Assembly: GCA_937895695.1 (NCBI GenBank)
Contig: CALBLM010000278.1
Span: forward strand, 1 to 8,855
Direction: 5' to 3'
Source: an uncultured Megasphaera sp.
Lineage (GTDB): Bacteria > Bacillota > Negativicutes > Veillonellales > Megasphaeraceae
Length of the DNA: 8,855 nt
Positions 1 through 5,872 of the stretch are shown here, piece after piece. The translations under genes and the position numbers were made by a program. Positions within the stretch are counted from its first letter, which is position 1, and the number at the start of each line of letters is the position of its first letter. The notes beneath the pieces are model-generated. The model saw only the letters and a program-made list of their open reading frames with translations, was not told the origin of the DNA and ran no database searches.

Positions 1-50
1 ATTTTATATAAAATAAGGGGCCTTGTGAATACGGATGTCCACAAGACCCC
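1..50 (-). terminator. hairpin, probable minus-strand intrinsic terminator
   Basis: An 11-bp stem (17-27 with 40-50) closes a 12-nt loop. The single imperfect pair (21/46) is a G·U wobble if transcribed on the minus strand but a C-A mismatch on the plus strand. The minus-strand transcript continues into TTATTTTATA, an acceptable U-rich tract. This favours minus-strand termination, as a backup behind the hairpin at 84-126. It could instead belong to a plus-strand gene left of the window, but the plus-strand tail (AACATTTATTA) is poor. Confidence 0.6.
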
Positions 51-83
51 AACATTTATTATAGAACCCTAAAAAAGTATACT

Positions 84-127
84 AAAAATACCGTTTCTTT
101 CTATAAAAGAAAGAAACGGTATTTTTT
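84..127 (-). terminator. intrinsic terminator of the HTH gene, potentially bidirectional
   Basis: A perfect 19-bp stem (84-102 with 108-126) closes a 5-nt loop. The outer pairs are A/T runs, so each strand reads a GC-containing stem (CCGTTTC/GAAACGG core) followed by at least five T. It begins 13 bp past the stop codon of the minus-strand regulator at 140, which makes it that gene's terminator. The symmetrical A and T tracts mean it should also stop plus-strand transcription entering from the left. Confidence 0.85.
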
Positions 128-139
128 CATACAATCACA

Positions 140-376
140 CTATAATTCTACGTCTTCTGATTGATTTGGATTTCTTTTATCCGATACACCAACTATATAA
201 TCCATGGATACATGATACAGCTTCGCCAAAACAATCATTTTCTCTATGGATATTTTTCGTTTCCCAAGCTCATACATTCCATATCCTACTTGAGAGCATT
301 GCAGTATCTTCGCCACATCTGCCTGTGATAATTTAGCTTCTTGCCGAAGAGACTTCAATCGACTGTAAAATTTCAT
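140..376 (-). CDS. small XRE/Cro-type helix-turn-helix transcriptional regulator
   Basis: This is a 78-residue protein that is almost entirely one HTH_3 (Cro/C1-type) DNA-binding domain, residues about 6-63. Family positions are visible: LRQEAKLSQADVA (helices 1-2), ILQCSQVGYGMYELGKRKIS (recognition helix and following turn), then LAKLYHVSMDYIVG, the usual end of the fold. A short acidic tail (SEDVEL) follows, with no dimerisation or sensor domain. The ATG is preceded by AGGTGA at 4 nt, a plausible ribosome site. The gene stands alone between its terminator and the terminator of the FAD oxidoreductase. No phage or toxin partner is visible in the window, so its targets are unknown. No clear promoter could be chosen among the AT-rich candidates upstream. 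The family call is firm; the role is not. Confidence 0.9.
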   Translation of the reverse strand: MKFYSRLKSLRQEAKLSQADVAKILQCSQVGYGMYELGKRKISIEKMIVLAKLYHVSMDYIVGVSDKRNPNQSEDVEL

Positions 377-483
377 CCCATCACCTATTCCACTATATAT
401 ACAAGATACCTATGTTAGTCTTTATATTTTACAATATTTTTGATTTTTATGCCACATGGTATACTAAAAAAAGATATGCAAAC

Positions 484-530
484 ACAAAAAAACAGCAATG
501 CTGTAATACTATGGCATCGCTGTTTTTTGT
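484..530 (-). terminator. intrinsic terminator of the FAD oxidoreductase gene
   Basis: A hairpin with a 9-bp core (493-501 with 514-522) and 12-nt loop is extended by A-run/T-run pairing on both sides. The one imperfect core pair (497/518) is G·U on the minus-strand RNA and A-C on the plus. The minus-strand transcript ends with seven T. It lies 10 bp after the stop codon at 540, so it terminates the minus-strand gene. Confidence 0.9.
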
Positions 531-539
531 ATGATTGTA

Positions 540-1949
540 TTAATCTATATTGACTAATTTGCCCGGATTCATAATATCATTGGGGTCTAAAGCTTTTTTA
601 ATAGCCTTGATAACATTCAATTCGGTTTCTGGCGTACAAAGAGCAAATTCTTCTAATTTTTTAAATCCAATGCCATGTTCGCCGGACATCTTACCACCTA
701 ATGCGTATACACGGGGGAACAAATCACGATGGAATGCTTTAATTTTTTCAAACCATTCTTCCGGTGATAAGCCTTTTGCATTTAACGGAAGAACATGAAT
801 ATTGCCATCACCGATATGTGCAACGGTTACGCAGTATAAATCATATTTTTCCCGCAATTCCGGAATTTGTTTGGTAATATCCGGGATTTTATCCAAAGGT
901 ACGACAAAGTCTTCTGTCTGGAACATTTTATCGACATCGCGTGCTGCTTCAGCAAATTGCTTACGTAATTTCCAAATTCGTTTATCTGCTTCAAATTCAT
1001 CAATAGAACCATTGGCTTCTGCCAAGTCACAAAGCTGTTCCATTTTACGGTCCGAATCATCTTCGCTAAAGGATTCTACCGTAACGATAACGTAATCACA
1101 GCCATCGTCGACGTGAGGCATTGTCATGTCCAAGAATTTACACGTCATTTTTAACGCTTCGTTATCCATAAATTCAATACTCGTCGGATCGATGCCGGCT
1201 TTCAAAATTTTATTTGGCAATGCAAATGCTTCTTCATCTGTTTTAAAGACACAAACCATATTGAAATTATACGGAGGCATTGGACGAAGTTTTACAGTAA
1301 CTTCCGTAATAATACCCAAGGTTCCTTCAGAACCAGCAAAAAGCTGTTCCAAGCAAAGACCAGTTGAGCTCTTTTTCAAGCGTGCACCGGCTGTCAAAAT
1401 TTCACCCGTTGGCGTAACAACTTTCAAACTATAAATCTGATGACGAGTTGTGCCGTATTTAACAGCTTTATTGCCACCAGCATTATTAGCAACATTGCCG
1501 CCAATCATGCTGCTATCTGCACTGGATGGATCGCCGGCATACAATAATCCATGTTTCGCTGCTTCACGCTGTAAGTCACCAGTAATAACGCCGGTCTGGC
1601 AAACAGCATACATGTTGTCAGCATCCAACGTAAGAATTTTATTCATCCGTTCCAATTCAACGACAATGCCATGATAAACCGGAATAGCACCGCAGGCAAC
1701 ACCGGAACCAGCAGAACGCGGTGTAATAGGGACCAAATATTTATTCGCTAATTTAACAATTTCAGCAACTTCTTCCGTTGAACCCGGAAAAACAACGACT
1801 TCCGGTTTGTGGAAATAATGGGAATTTCCTTCTTCATCCGTCTGATAAGCCGTTAAATAATCATCATCAGTCTTAACGTATTTTTCACCTAATACATTTC
1901 GTAAATCTTTTAACAGTTCCGGCGTAACCGGGTTATATTTTTTTGCCAT
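540..1949 (-). CDS. FAD-binding oxidoreductase, GlcD / D-lactate dehydrogenase type
   Basis: This 469-residue flavoprotein of the VAO/PCMH family should oxidise a D-2-hydroxy acid (D-lactate, glycolate or similar) to the 2-oxo acid. The N-terminal FAD-binding domain (about 48-222) shows PRSAGSGVACGAIP (78-90), GDPSSADSSMIGGNVANNAGG (139-159) and FAGSEGTLGIITEV (204-217). The C-terminal FAD-oxidase domain (about 225-466) carries HIGDGNIH (378-385) and GEHGIG (423-428), the His/Glu metal-binding positions of D-LDH and D-2-hydroxyglutarate dehydrogenases, then the closing NPGK. There are no membrane segments or Fe-S cysteine clusters, so it is cytoplasmic and needs a separate electron acceptor. 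In anaerobes such enzymes often donate to EtfAB, but no etf gene is in the window. The start is supported by AAGGAAG 9 nt upstream. It is monocistronic, with its own promoter and terminator. The exact substrate cannot be read from sequence. Confidence 0.93.
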   Translation of the reverse strand: MAKKYNPVTPELLKDLRNVLGEKYVKTDDDYLTAYQTDEEGNSHYFHKPEVVVFPGSTEEVAEIVKLANKYLVPITPRSAGSGVACGAIPVYHGIVVELERMNKILTLDADNMYAVCQTGVITGDLQREAAKHGLLYAGDPSSADSSMIGGNVANNAGGNKAVKYGTTRHQIYSLKVVTPTGEILTAGARLKKSSTGLCLEQLFAGSEGTLGIITEVTVKLRPMPPYNFNMVCVFKTDEEAFALPNKILKAGIDPTSIEFMDNEALKMTCKFLDMTMPHVDDGCDYVIVTVESFSEDDSDRKMEQLCDLAEANGSIDEFEADKRIWKLRKQFAEAARDVDKMFQTEDFVVPLDKIPDITKQIPELREKYDLYCVTVAHIGDGNIHVLPLNAKGLSPEEWFEKIKAFHRDLFPRVYALGGKMSGEHGIGFKKLEEFALCTPETELNVIKAIKKALDPNDIMNPGKLVNID

Positions 1950-1988
1950 GGATACACGCTTCCTTCCATCAGTTTTGTCATATTTCTT

Positions 1989-2009
1989 TCTATAGCACTT
2001 GTCTATAGA
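1989..2009 (-). promoter_or_regulatory. 21-bp dyad in the leader of the FAD oxidoreductase, candidate operator
   Basis: This is a perfect inverted repeat TCTATAG-N7-CTATAGA. It lies between the predicted start site (about 2027, minus strand) and the ribosome site, roughly 18-38 nt into the transcript. That is a normal place for a roadblock repressor operator. No T-run follows, so it is not a terminator. The cognate regulator is not identifiable; the nearby XRE gene is only one possibility. Confidence 0.4.
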
Positions 2010-2033
2010 TTTTTTTTTACTAGCGATGAAGAC

Positions 2034-2061
2034 AGTATAACACTAAAAAAACGCTTGTAAA
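2034..2061 (-). promoter_or_regulatory. promoter for the FAD oxidoreductase
   Basis: Read on the minus strand, -35 is TTTACA (2056-2061) and -10 is TATACT (2034-2039), each 5/6 to consensus, with a 16-bp T-rich spacer. Transcription would start near 2027, giving a leader of about 78 nt. Further upstream lies a tandem heptamer (CGTTTTA twice, 2142-2155) of unknown meaning. Nothing else was recognised between 2062 and 2213, and no convincing hairpin terminator for the ABC-F gene was found there. Confidence 0.7.
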
Positions 2062-2213
2062 GAGCTACGGACGTACAGAAAAGACCGCATGAATCCTAAA
2101 AACTGCTGTCGCAAGAAGATACCACTGTGATAATTCCTAAGCGTTTTACGTTTTACGATTTTTCATTCCAACGTAATATATATTTTTTTAGAATATTTTT
2201 GTATGCTTATATG

Positions 2214-4151
2214 CTATGATTCAGAAAGATTTTCCCATTTTTCATAATATTCATCCAGCTTTTGTTGGGTCGTTTCGTATGATTGCGATAATTCTGCCAA
2301 TTTATCCGTATCGGTCTGATTTTCAATTTGATTCATCTGTACTTCATACATTTTTAATGTTGCTTCTAATTCAGCTATTTTCATTTCTATTTTTTCCAGT
2401 TTTGCTTCTTTTCCATACGACGATTCTTTCTTTTTCGGTACTGGAACCGTTTCTGTTTTAGCCAATGATTTGGCTGCAGGTACAAGTCGTTCTTTTTTTG
2501 CAGTCCGTAAATTTCTCTTCTGTTCTTCTTTTTCTGCTAATTCCTGCGCCGCCAGCTCTGCCGCTTCTTTTTCTTTTTCCCGATAATATGTATAGTTTCC
2601 TAAAAATTCTTTTAGCTGCTGATTTTCTAATACAAGGGTCTTCGTCGTAATTTTATCCAAGAAATATCGGTCATGGGATACGACTAAATAGGTCCCGCCA
2701 AACTCTTGTAGTGCTTGTTCCAATACTTCCCGCGTCGGAATATCCAAATGGTTCGTTGGTTCATCCAAAATAAGGAAATTAGCACCTTGCAAGAATAATT
2801 TTAACAATGCAACACGAGCTTGTTCACCGCCGCTTAAACTGTCTATGACTTTGAATACATCATCGCCTCGGAACAAGAACCGGCCCAATACAGCGCGTGC
2901 TTCTTCTTCACCGAAGGAAAAATCATTCATAATTTCTTCTAAAATCGTCCAAGCCCCATGTAAATCTGTATGCTCCTGCGCAAAATACCCGATATGCACT
3001 CGGCTTCCCAAGGTGATATGACCACTGTCTGCTTCTATTTCACCCATAATCATGCGAATCAGTGTCGTCTTGCCGGCACCGTTCGGCCCAATCAAAGATG
3101 CCGATTCTCCACGCCGCAATAACAGCGACAAATGATTAAACAGCTGCCGCTTGGCATAACCACCGCAAATATCATCTAACACCAATACTTTTTGACCGCA
3201 TTCTTCAGCCGGTGCAAATTGGAACTGCAACGAAGCTGTTTCCGGAGAAAGTTCAATTCGTTCCAGTCTGTCTAATTGCGATTGCCGTCCTCGTGCCTGT
3301 TTCGCTTTTATACCGGCTTTATATTTACGGATGTATTCTTCTGTTTCATGAATATGTTCCTGTTGCTTGCGGTATGCACTTTCTAATGCTTTGCGCCGTT
3401 CTTGGCTTTGTGCTATGTACCGGGAATAATTGCCTTTATATTTAGTGACCGTACCATGATCAAGTTCTAAAATCCCCGTTGCCACTCTATCCAAAAAATA
3501 CCGGTCATGCGATACGATAAGAATACCGCCGCCATAGGACAATAAATACCCTTCCAGCCATTCCAGCATATCCATGTCCAAATGGTTCGTCGGTTCGTCC
3601 AAAAATAGATAATCTGGACGGCGAACTAAGGCTTTTGCCAAATTAATTCGCGTTTTTTGTCCGCCTGAAAACTGCTGCACCGGACGATCCATATCCGCTT
3701 CCGTAAACCCTAAGCCATGAATAATTTTTCGTGACATCGATTCATATTCGTAACCGCCCAGCCATTCAAATCGTTCCTGCATACGCGCATAGCGATTCAT
3801 CAGTGTTTCATCATTCGGATGAACCTGCATCTCTTTTTCTACTTGCTTTAATTGGTCTTCCAAACGCATCACGTCTTCCCATGCATCGGTTACCGTCTGC
3901 CGCAGCGTCACATCATCGGCAAAGGTAATGTCCTGCTGCAAATAACCAATCGTTTCGCCTTCAGAAACAGCAAATATACCGTTATCATACTCTTCTTCGC
4001 CGATAAGACATTTTAGCAGCGTAGATTTTCCGGCACCATTGGCACCAATCAAACCAATACGTTCACCGCGTCGAATTTCAAACGTCACGTCTTTAAATAC
4101 GGTATGTACGCCAAATGATTTGGCAAGTTTTTGTACTTTTATACTTCCCAT
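2214..4151 (-). CDS. ABC-F family ATPase (ribosome-associated, YdiF/Uup-like)
   Basis: This 645-residue protein has two ABC ATPase domains and no membrane segments, the ABC-F layout. These proteins act on the ribosome E site in translation, and some give antibiotic resistance. Domain 1 has Walker A GANGAGKST (36-44), signature FSGGQ (161-165), Walker B FLDEPTNHLD (183-192, catalytic Glu186) and SHDR (214-217). A charged linker (about 245-300) fits the P-site tRNA interaction motif. Domain 2 has GPNGAGKTT (355-363), LSGGEQ (439-444), ILDEPTNHLD (461-470, Glu464) and SHDR (492-495). A Lys/Glu-rich stretch (525-580) leads to a C-terminal coiled coil (about 583-640), as in YdiF/Uup. The ATG at 4151 has AGAGGA about 7 nt upstream. 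An in-frame ATG at 4196 coincides with the predicted transcription start and lacks a ribosome site, so it is rejected. The short linker argues for a housekeeping factor rather than a resistance variant. Confidence 0.93.
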   Translation of the reverse strand: MGSIKVQKLAKSFGVHTVFKDVTFEIRRGERIGLIGANGAGKSTLLKCLIGEEEYDNGIFAVSEGETIGYLQQDITFADDVTLRQTVTDAWEDVMRLEDQLKQVEKEMQVHPNDETLMNRYARMQERFEWLGGYEYESMSRKIIHGLGFTEADMDRPVQQFSGGQKTRINLAKALVRRPDYLFLDEPTNHLDMDMLEWLEGYLLSYGGGILIVSHDRYFLDRVATGILELDHGTVTKYKGNYSRYIAQSQERRKALESAYRKQQEHIHETEEYIRKYKAGIKAKQARGRQSQLDRLERIELSPETASLQFQFAPAEECGQKVLVLDDICGGYAKRQLFNHLSLLLRRGESASLIGPNGAGKTTLIRMIMGEIEADSGHITLGSRVHIGYFAQEHTDLHGAWTILEEIMNDFSFGEEEARAVLGRFLFRGDDVFKVIDSLSGGEQARVALLKLFLQGANFLILDEPTNHLDIPTREVLEQALQEFGGTYLVVSHDRYFLDKITTKTLVLENQQLKEFLGNYTYYREKEKEAAELAAQELAEKEEQKRNLRTAKKERLVPAAKSLAKTETVPVPKKKESSYGKEAKLEKIEMKIAELEATLKMYEVQMNQIENQTDTDKLAELSQSYETTQQKLDEYYEKWENLSES

Positions 4152-4202
4152 GAAAAATTCCTCTCTTATCCATGTATCATTGCAAAATATTTCCAATGCC
4201 TT

Positions 4203-4211
4203 ATTATACCA
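4203..4211 (-). promoter_or_regulatory. extended -10 promoter of the ABC-F gene
   Basis: The minus strand reads TGGTATAAT, a perfect -10 with the TGn extension. No good -35 hexamer is seen 16-18 bp upstream, which is usual for extended -10 promoters. Transcription would start near 4196, leaving a leader of about 45 nt before the chosen ATG at 4151. Confidence 0.7.
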
Positions 4212-4244
4212 TAAACCTTACAGATTCTGCTTGCTACTGCGTAT

Positions 4245-4267
4245 ATATCCCATTTCTAAATGGATAT
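4245..4267. repeat. near-perfect dyad between divergent promoters
   Basis: ATATCC-C-ATTT (4245-4255) and AAATGGATAT (4258-4267) are inverted copies with a single extra C in the left arm and 2 bp between arms. The centre spacing is too short for a stable RNA hairpin, so a protein-binding dyad is more likely than a terminator. It lies upstream of both the ABC-F promoter and the T-box promoter. A chance AT-rich palindrome is possible. Confidence 0.3.
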
Positions 4268-4322
4268 CGTTACGTATTTTAATTGGTTTGAACAAATTTT
4301 TTCCAAGAGAATACTGTTTTTC

Positions 4323-4351
4323 TTGACATCTTGTCCATAACTGTGTATAAT
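4323..4351 (+). promoter_or_regulatory. consensus promoter of the T-box/BASS transcript
   Basis: TTGACA (4323-4328), a 17-bp spacer, and TATAAT (4346-4351) match the sigma-A/sigma-70 consensus exactly. Transcription would begin near 4358, just before Stem I of the T-box. Such a strong promoter fits a gene whose control is by leader attenuation rather than by initiation. Confidence 0.92.
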
Positions 4352-4357
4352 TTGCCT

Positions 4358-4645
4358 TGCAAATAACAAAACAGTGTTGATTGGGAAAAGTAATAGCTGT
4401 AGCGAACATTACAGAGAACCTGCTGATTGGTGCGAAGCAGGATGAACGCGCGTTATGAATATCACCCAGGAACTGCCTGCTGAACAGTTAGTAAGCGTGG
4501 CCGTGTGACAAACGTTATCTTGTCAGGCATTGAACGCAACGTCATTGCGGTGATGTCTATAAAGGGGCCGGATATACCGGCAATAAGAGTGGTACCGCAG
4601 AGTTTACGCTTTGTCTCTTCATGGGGAGAGACAAAGCTTTTTTTT
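4358..4645 (+). ncRNA. T-box riboswitch, isoleucine specifier (ATC)
   Basis: This tRNA-sensing leader is transcribed ahead of the BASS gene. Stem I base: CAGT (4372-4375) pairs with ACTG (4472-4475), flanked by a GA-type motif. TTGGG (4381-4385) pairs with CCCAG (4465-4469). The specifier loop has AGTA (4389-4392) on the 5' side and GAATATCA (4457-4464) opposite, placing specifier ATC at 4461-4463 followed by the expected A. The distal arm has AGAGA (4413-4417) and CCTGC/GCAGG (4419-4423/4437-4441) closing a loop with TGGTG. A TGACAA/TTGTCA hairpin (4506-4525) and a GCCGG/CCGGC hairpin (4568-4581 region) follow. The T-box core is AGAGTGGTACCGCAG (4587-4601). Antiterminator: AAGAG (4585-4589) pairs with CTCTT (4615-4619), bulge TGGTACC (4590-4596), 4597-4602 pairs with 4609-4614. 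UGGU would pair with an ACCA tRNA end, as in tRNA-Ile. Uncharged tRNA-Ile should permit readthrough. Confidence 0.93.
4608..4645 (+). terminator. T-box attenuator terminator
   Basis: An 11-bp perfect stem (GCTTTGTCTCT at 4608-4618 with 4627-4637) extends by two pairs over a 4-nt loop and is followed by eight T (4638-4645). Its 5' arm is the same segment used by the antiterminator, so the two folds exclude each other. That is the T-box transcription-attenuation switch. Confidence 0.95.
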
Positions 4646-4716
4646 ATTACTCCAGAATCAAGACGTTTGTTATTTGATATCTTGTTTTTATGATTAACTA
4701 CTGGAGGTTTTCTACT

Positions 4717-5718
4717 ATGATGAAATTTGTAACGAAACTGAGTGCTTTTGTCGGAAAAAATCTAACGTGGCTTGTATTGCTGGATATCGTAGCCGGTTAT
4801 TTTCTGCCTTCGGCTTTTACGTGGTCTGTCAAAAATACGGTTCCCCTTCTTGGCGTCGTCATGTTTGGCATGGGAATGACGTTGCACGCCTCTGATTTTC
4901 GTCTGGTATTGCAGCGTCCCAAAGAAGTTCTTATCGGAACAGTATGTCATTATACCATCATGCCCATCGTTGCCTATGCCTTAGTATTAGGCTTTGGCTT
5001 ATCTCCCGAACTAGCTGTCGGCATGGTATTATTAGGTTCTTGCCCTAGCGGTACAGCTTCCAACGTCATGGGCTTTTTGGCAAAAGCCGATGTCCCTTTA
5101 TCTGTTTCGATTACTACGGTCTCCACATTGCTCGCACCTATTATGATGCCTTTTTTAGTTTGGGCATTAGCTGGTCAATGGGTTACGGTTTCTTTCTTAG
5201 CCATGGCACTAACTGTCATGAAAGTTATTTTAGTTCCTTTGTTTTTAGGTCTGTTAGTTCATCGCCTTATCGGTGAAACCTATTTAGCTCAGATGCAGAA
5301 AGTTCTCGTCTTAGTGTCTGCATTTGCCGTTCTTTCTATCCTTGGTGGCGTCGTTGCTGTCAATGGTGCTAAAATCGTTTCCCTCGGCATCTTCATGGTT
5401 CTCCTCGTTTTGGCACATAACCTTTTTGGATTTGTATTAGGATATGTTGTAACCGGCAAATTAGACATGGGCAAAAAACAGCAGCATTCCGTTACGTTGG
5501 AAGTAGGAATGCAAAACGACGCGCTTGCTTTATCAATAGCATCGGTATACTTTGCACCGACCGTTGCTATTCCGGCTGCCGTAGGCGCCGCTATTCATCA
5601 AATCACCGGTTCCTTGCTTGCTGGTATTTTTGCTCGTCATATGGATGCGTATGAAGCAAAACAGCAGACAGTTGCACAAAAAGAAGAAATGCAACCATCA
5701 CCCGTTACCGGTCATTAA
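4717..5718 (+). CDS. BASS-family (bile acid:sodium symporter superfamily) transporter, T-box controlled
   Basis: This 333-residue integral membrane protein has about nine or ten hydrophobic segments spread over residues 16-305 and a polar C-terminal tail (307-333). BASS signatures are GSCPSGTASNVM (107-118) and TLEVGMQNDALAL (260-272), the crossover regions that hold the Na+ site in this fold (Asn116, Glu262 and Gln266 align with the known ligands). Bacterial members move bile acids, pantothenate or ketopantoate, and plant members move 2-oxo acids. It resembles the general YocS/PanS-like group, and substrate cannot be read directly. The isoleucine T-box implies a cargo tied to isoleucine supply, for example a branched 2-oxo acid (inference). 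GGAGG lies 9 nt before the ATG at 4717. A second ATG follows immediately at 4720, while an in-frame ATG at 4690 has no ribosome site. It is monocistronic, ending before a terminator at 5740. Confidence 0.92.
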   Translation: MMKFVTKLSAFVGKNLTWLVLLDIVAGYFLPSAFTWSVKNTVPLLGVVMFGMGMTLHASDFRLVLQRPKEVLIGTVCHYTIMPIVAYALVLGFGLSPELAVGMVLLGSCPSGTASNVMGFLAKADVPLSVSITTVSTLLAPIMMPFLVWALAGQWVTVSFLAMALTVMKVILVPLFLGLLVHRLIGETYLAQMQKVLVLVSAFAVLSILGGVVAVNGAKIVSLGIFMVLLVLAHNLFGFVLGYVVTGKLDMGKKQQHSVTLEVGMQNDALALSIASVYFAPTVAIPAAVGAAIHQITGSLLAGIFARHMDAYEAKQQTVAQKEEMQPSPVTGH

Positions 5719-5739
5719 TATATATATATAACTCATTTC

Positions 5740-5769
5740 AAGACTGCTGCGTATACAGCAGTCTTTTTT
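5740..5769 (+). terminator. intrinsic terminator of the BASS gene
   Basis: A perfect 10-bp stem AAGACTGCTG/CAGCAGTCTT with a 6-nt loop runs into six T. It starts about 20 bp after the BASS stop codon and a short TA repeat. Confidence 0.93.
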
Positions 5770-5818
5770 ATATACAAAACAGCGGTTAGCTCATACGTCT
5801 GACCGCTGTTTTGTATAT
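5770..5818. terminator. 20-bp hairpin between convergent genes, probable second or bidirectional terminator
   Basis: Arms 5770-5789 and 5799-5818 pair over 20 bp with a 9-nt loop. The only imperfect pair (5787/5801) is U·G on the plus-strand RNA and A-C on the minus. TTTT lies inside the stem on either strand, with weak T-rich continuation. It lies between the convergent BASS and M20 genes. It may be a backup for BASS, the main stop for M20 (no other hairpin follows that gene), or both. Confidence 0.65.
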
Positions 5819-5872
5819 CGTACATAAATAAACCCGCTTCATACACTCTTACTATTTAATGTATTATATATA

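Noticed and set aside
550..1674. Several plus-strand open frames of 74-102 codons opposite the FAD oxidoreductase
   Set aside because: They lie antisense to a well-supported gene, lack ribosome sites and show low-complexity or family-free protein sequence. They are shadows of codon structure.
2142..2157. Tandem CGTTTTA heptamer as a repeat element or CRISPR-like array
   Set aside because: There are only two 7-bp copies with no spacers or further units, so it is too short to support any element.
2214..4151. ABC-F gene as an acquired antibiotic resistance determinant
   Set aside because: The C-terminal coiled coil and ordinary-length interdomain linker look like housekeeping YdiF/Uup-type members. 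No mobile element or leader attenuator typical of resistance ABC-F genes is next to it.
4218..4409. Minus-strand 63-codon frame
   Set aside because: It overlaps the perfect-consensus promoter and Stem I of the T-box, and no ribosome site or family resemblance is seen.
4461..4463. Alternative reading of the T-box specifier as TAT (tyrosine, 4460-4462)
   Set aside because: The ATC reading puts the expected A directly after the codon and fits the GAA-N-codon-A spacing of the specifier loop. TAT would be followed by C.
4505..4693. Plus-strand 62-codon frame running through the T-box core into the BASS start region
   Set aside because: It covers the antiterminator and terminator hairpins, whose base pairing explains the sequence. 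The leader has no need of a peptide.
4690..4716. Upstream in-frame ATG for the BASS gene, adding nine residues
   Set aside because: It has no Shine-Dalgarno, and it would place the strong GGAGG (4703-4707) inside the coding region. The ATG at 4717 is correctly spaced from that site.
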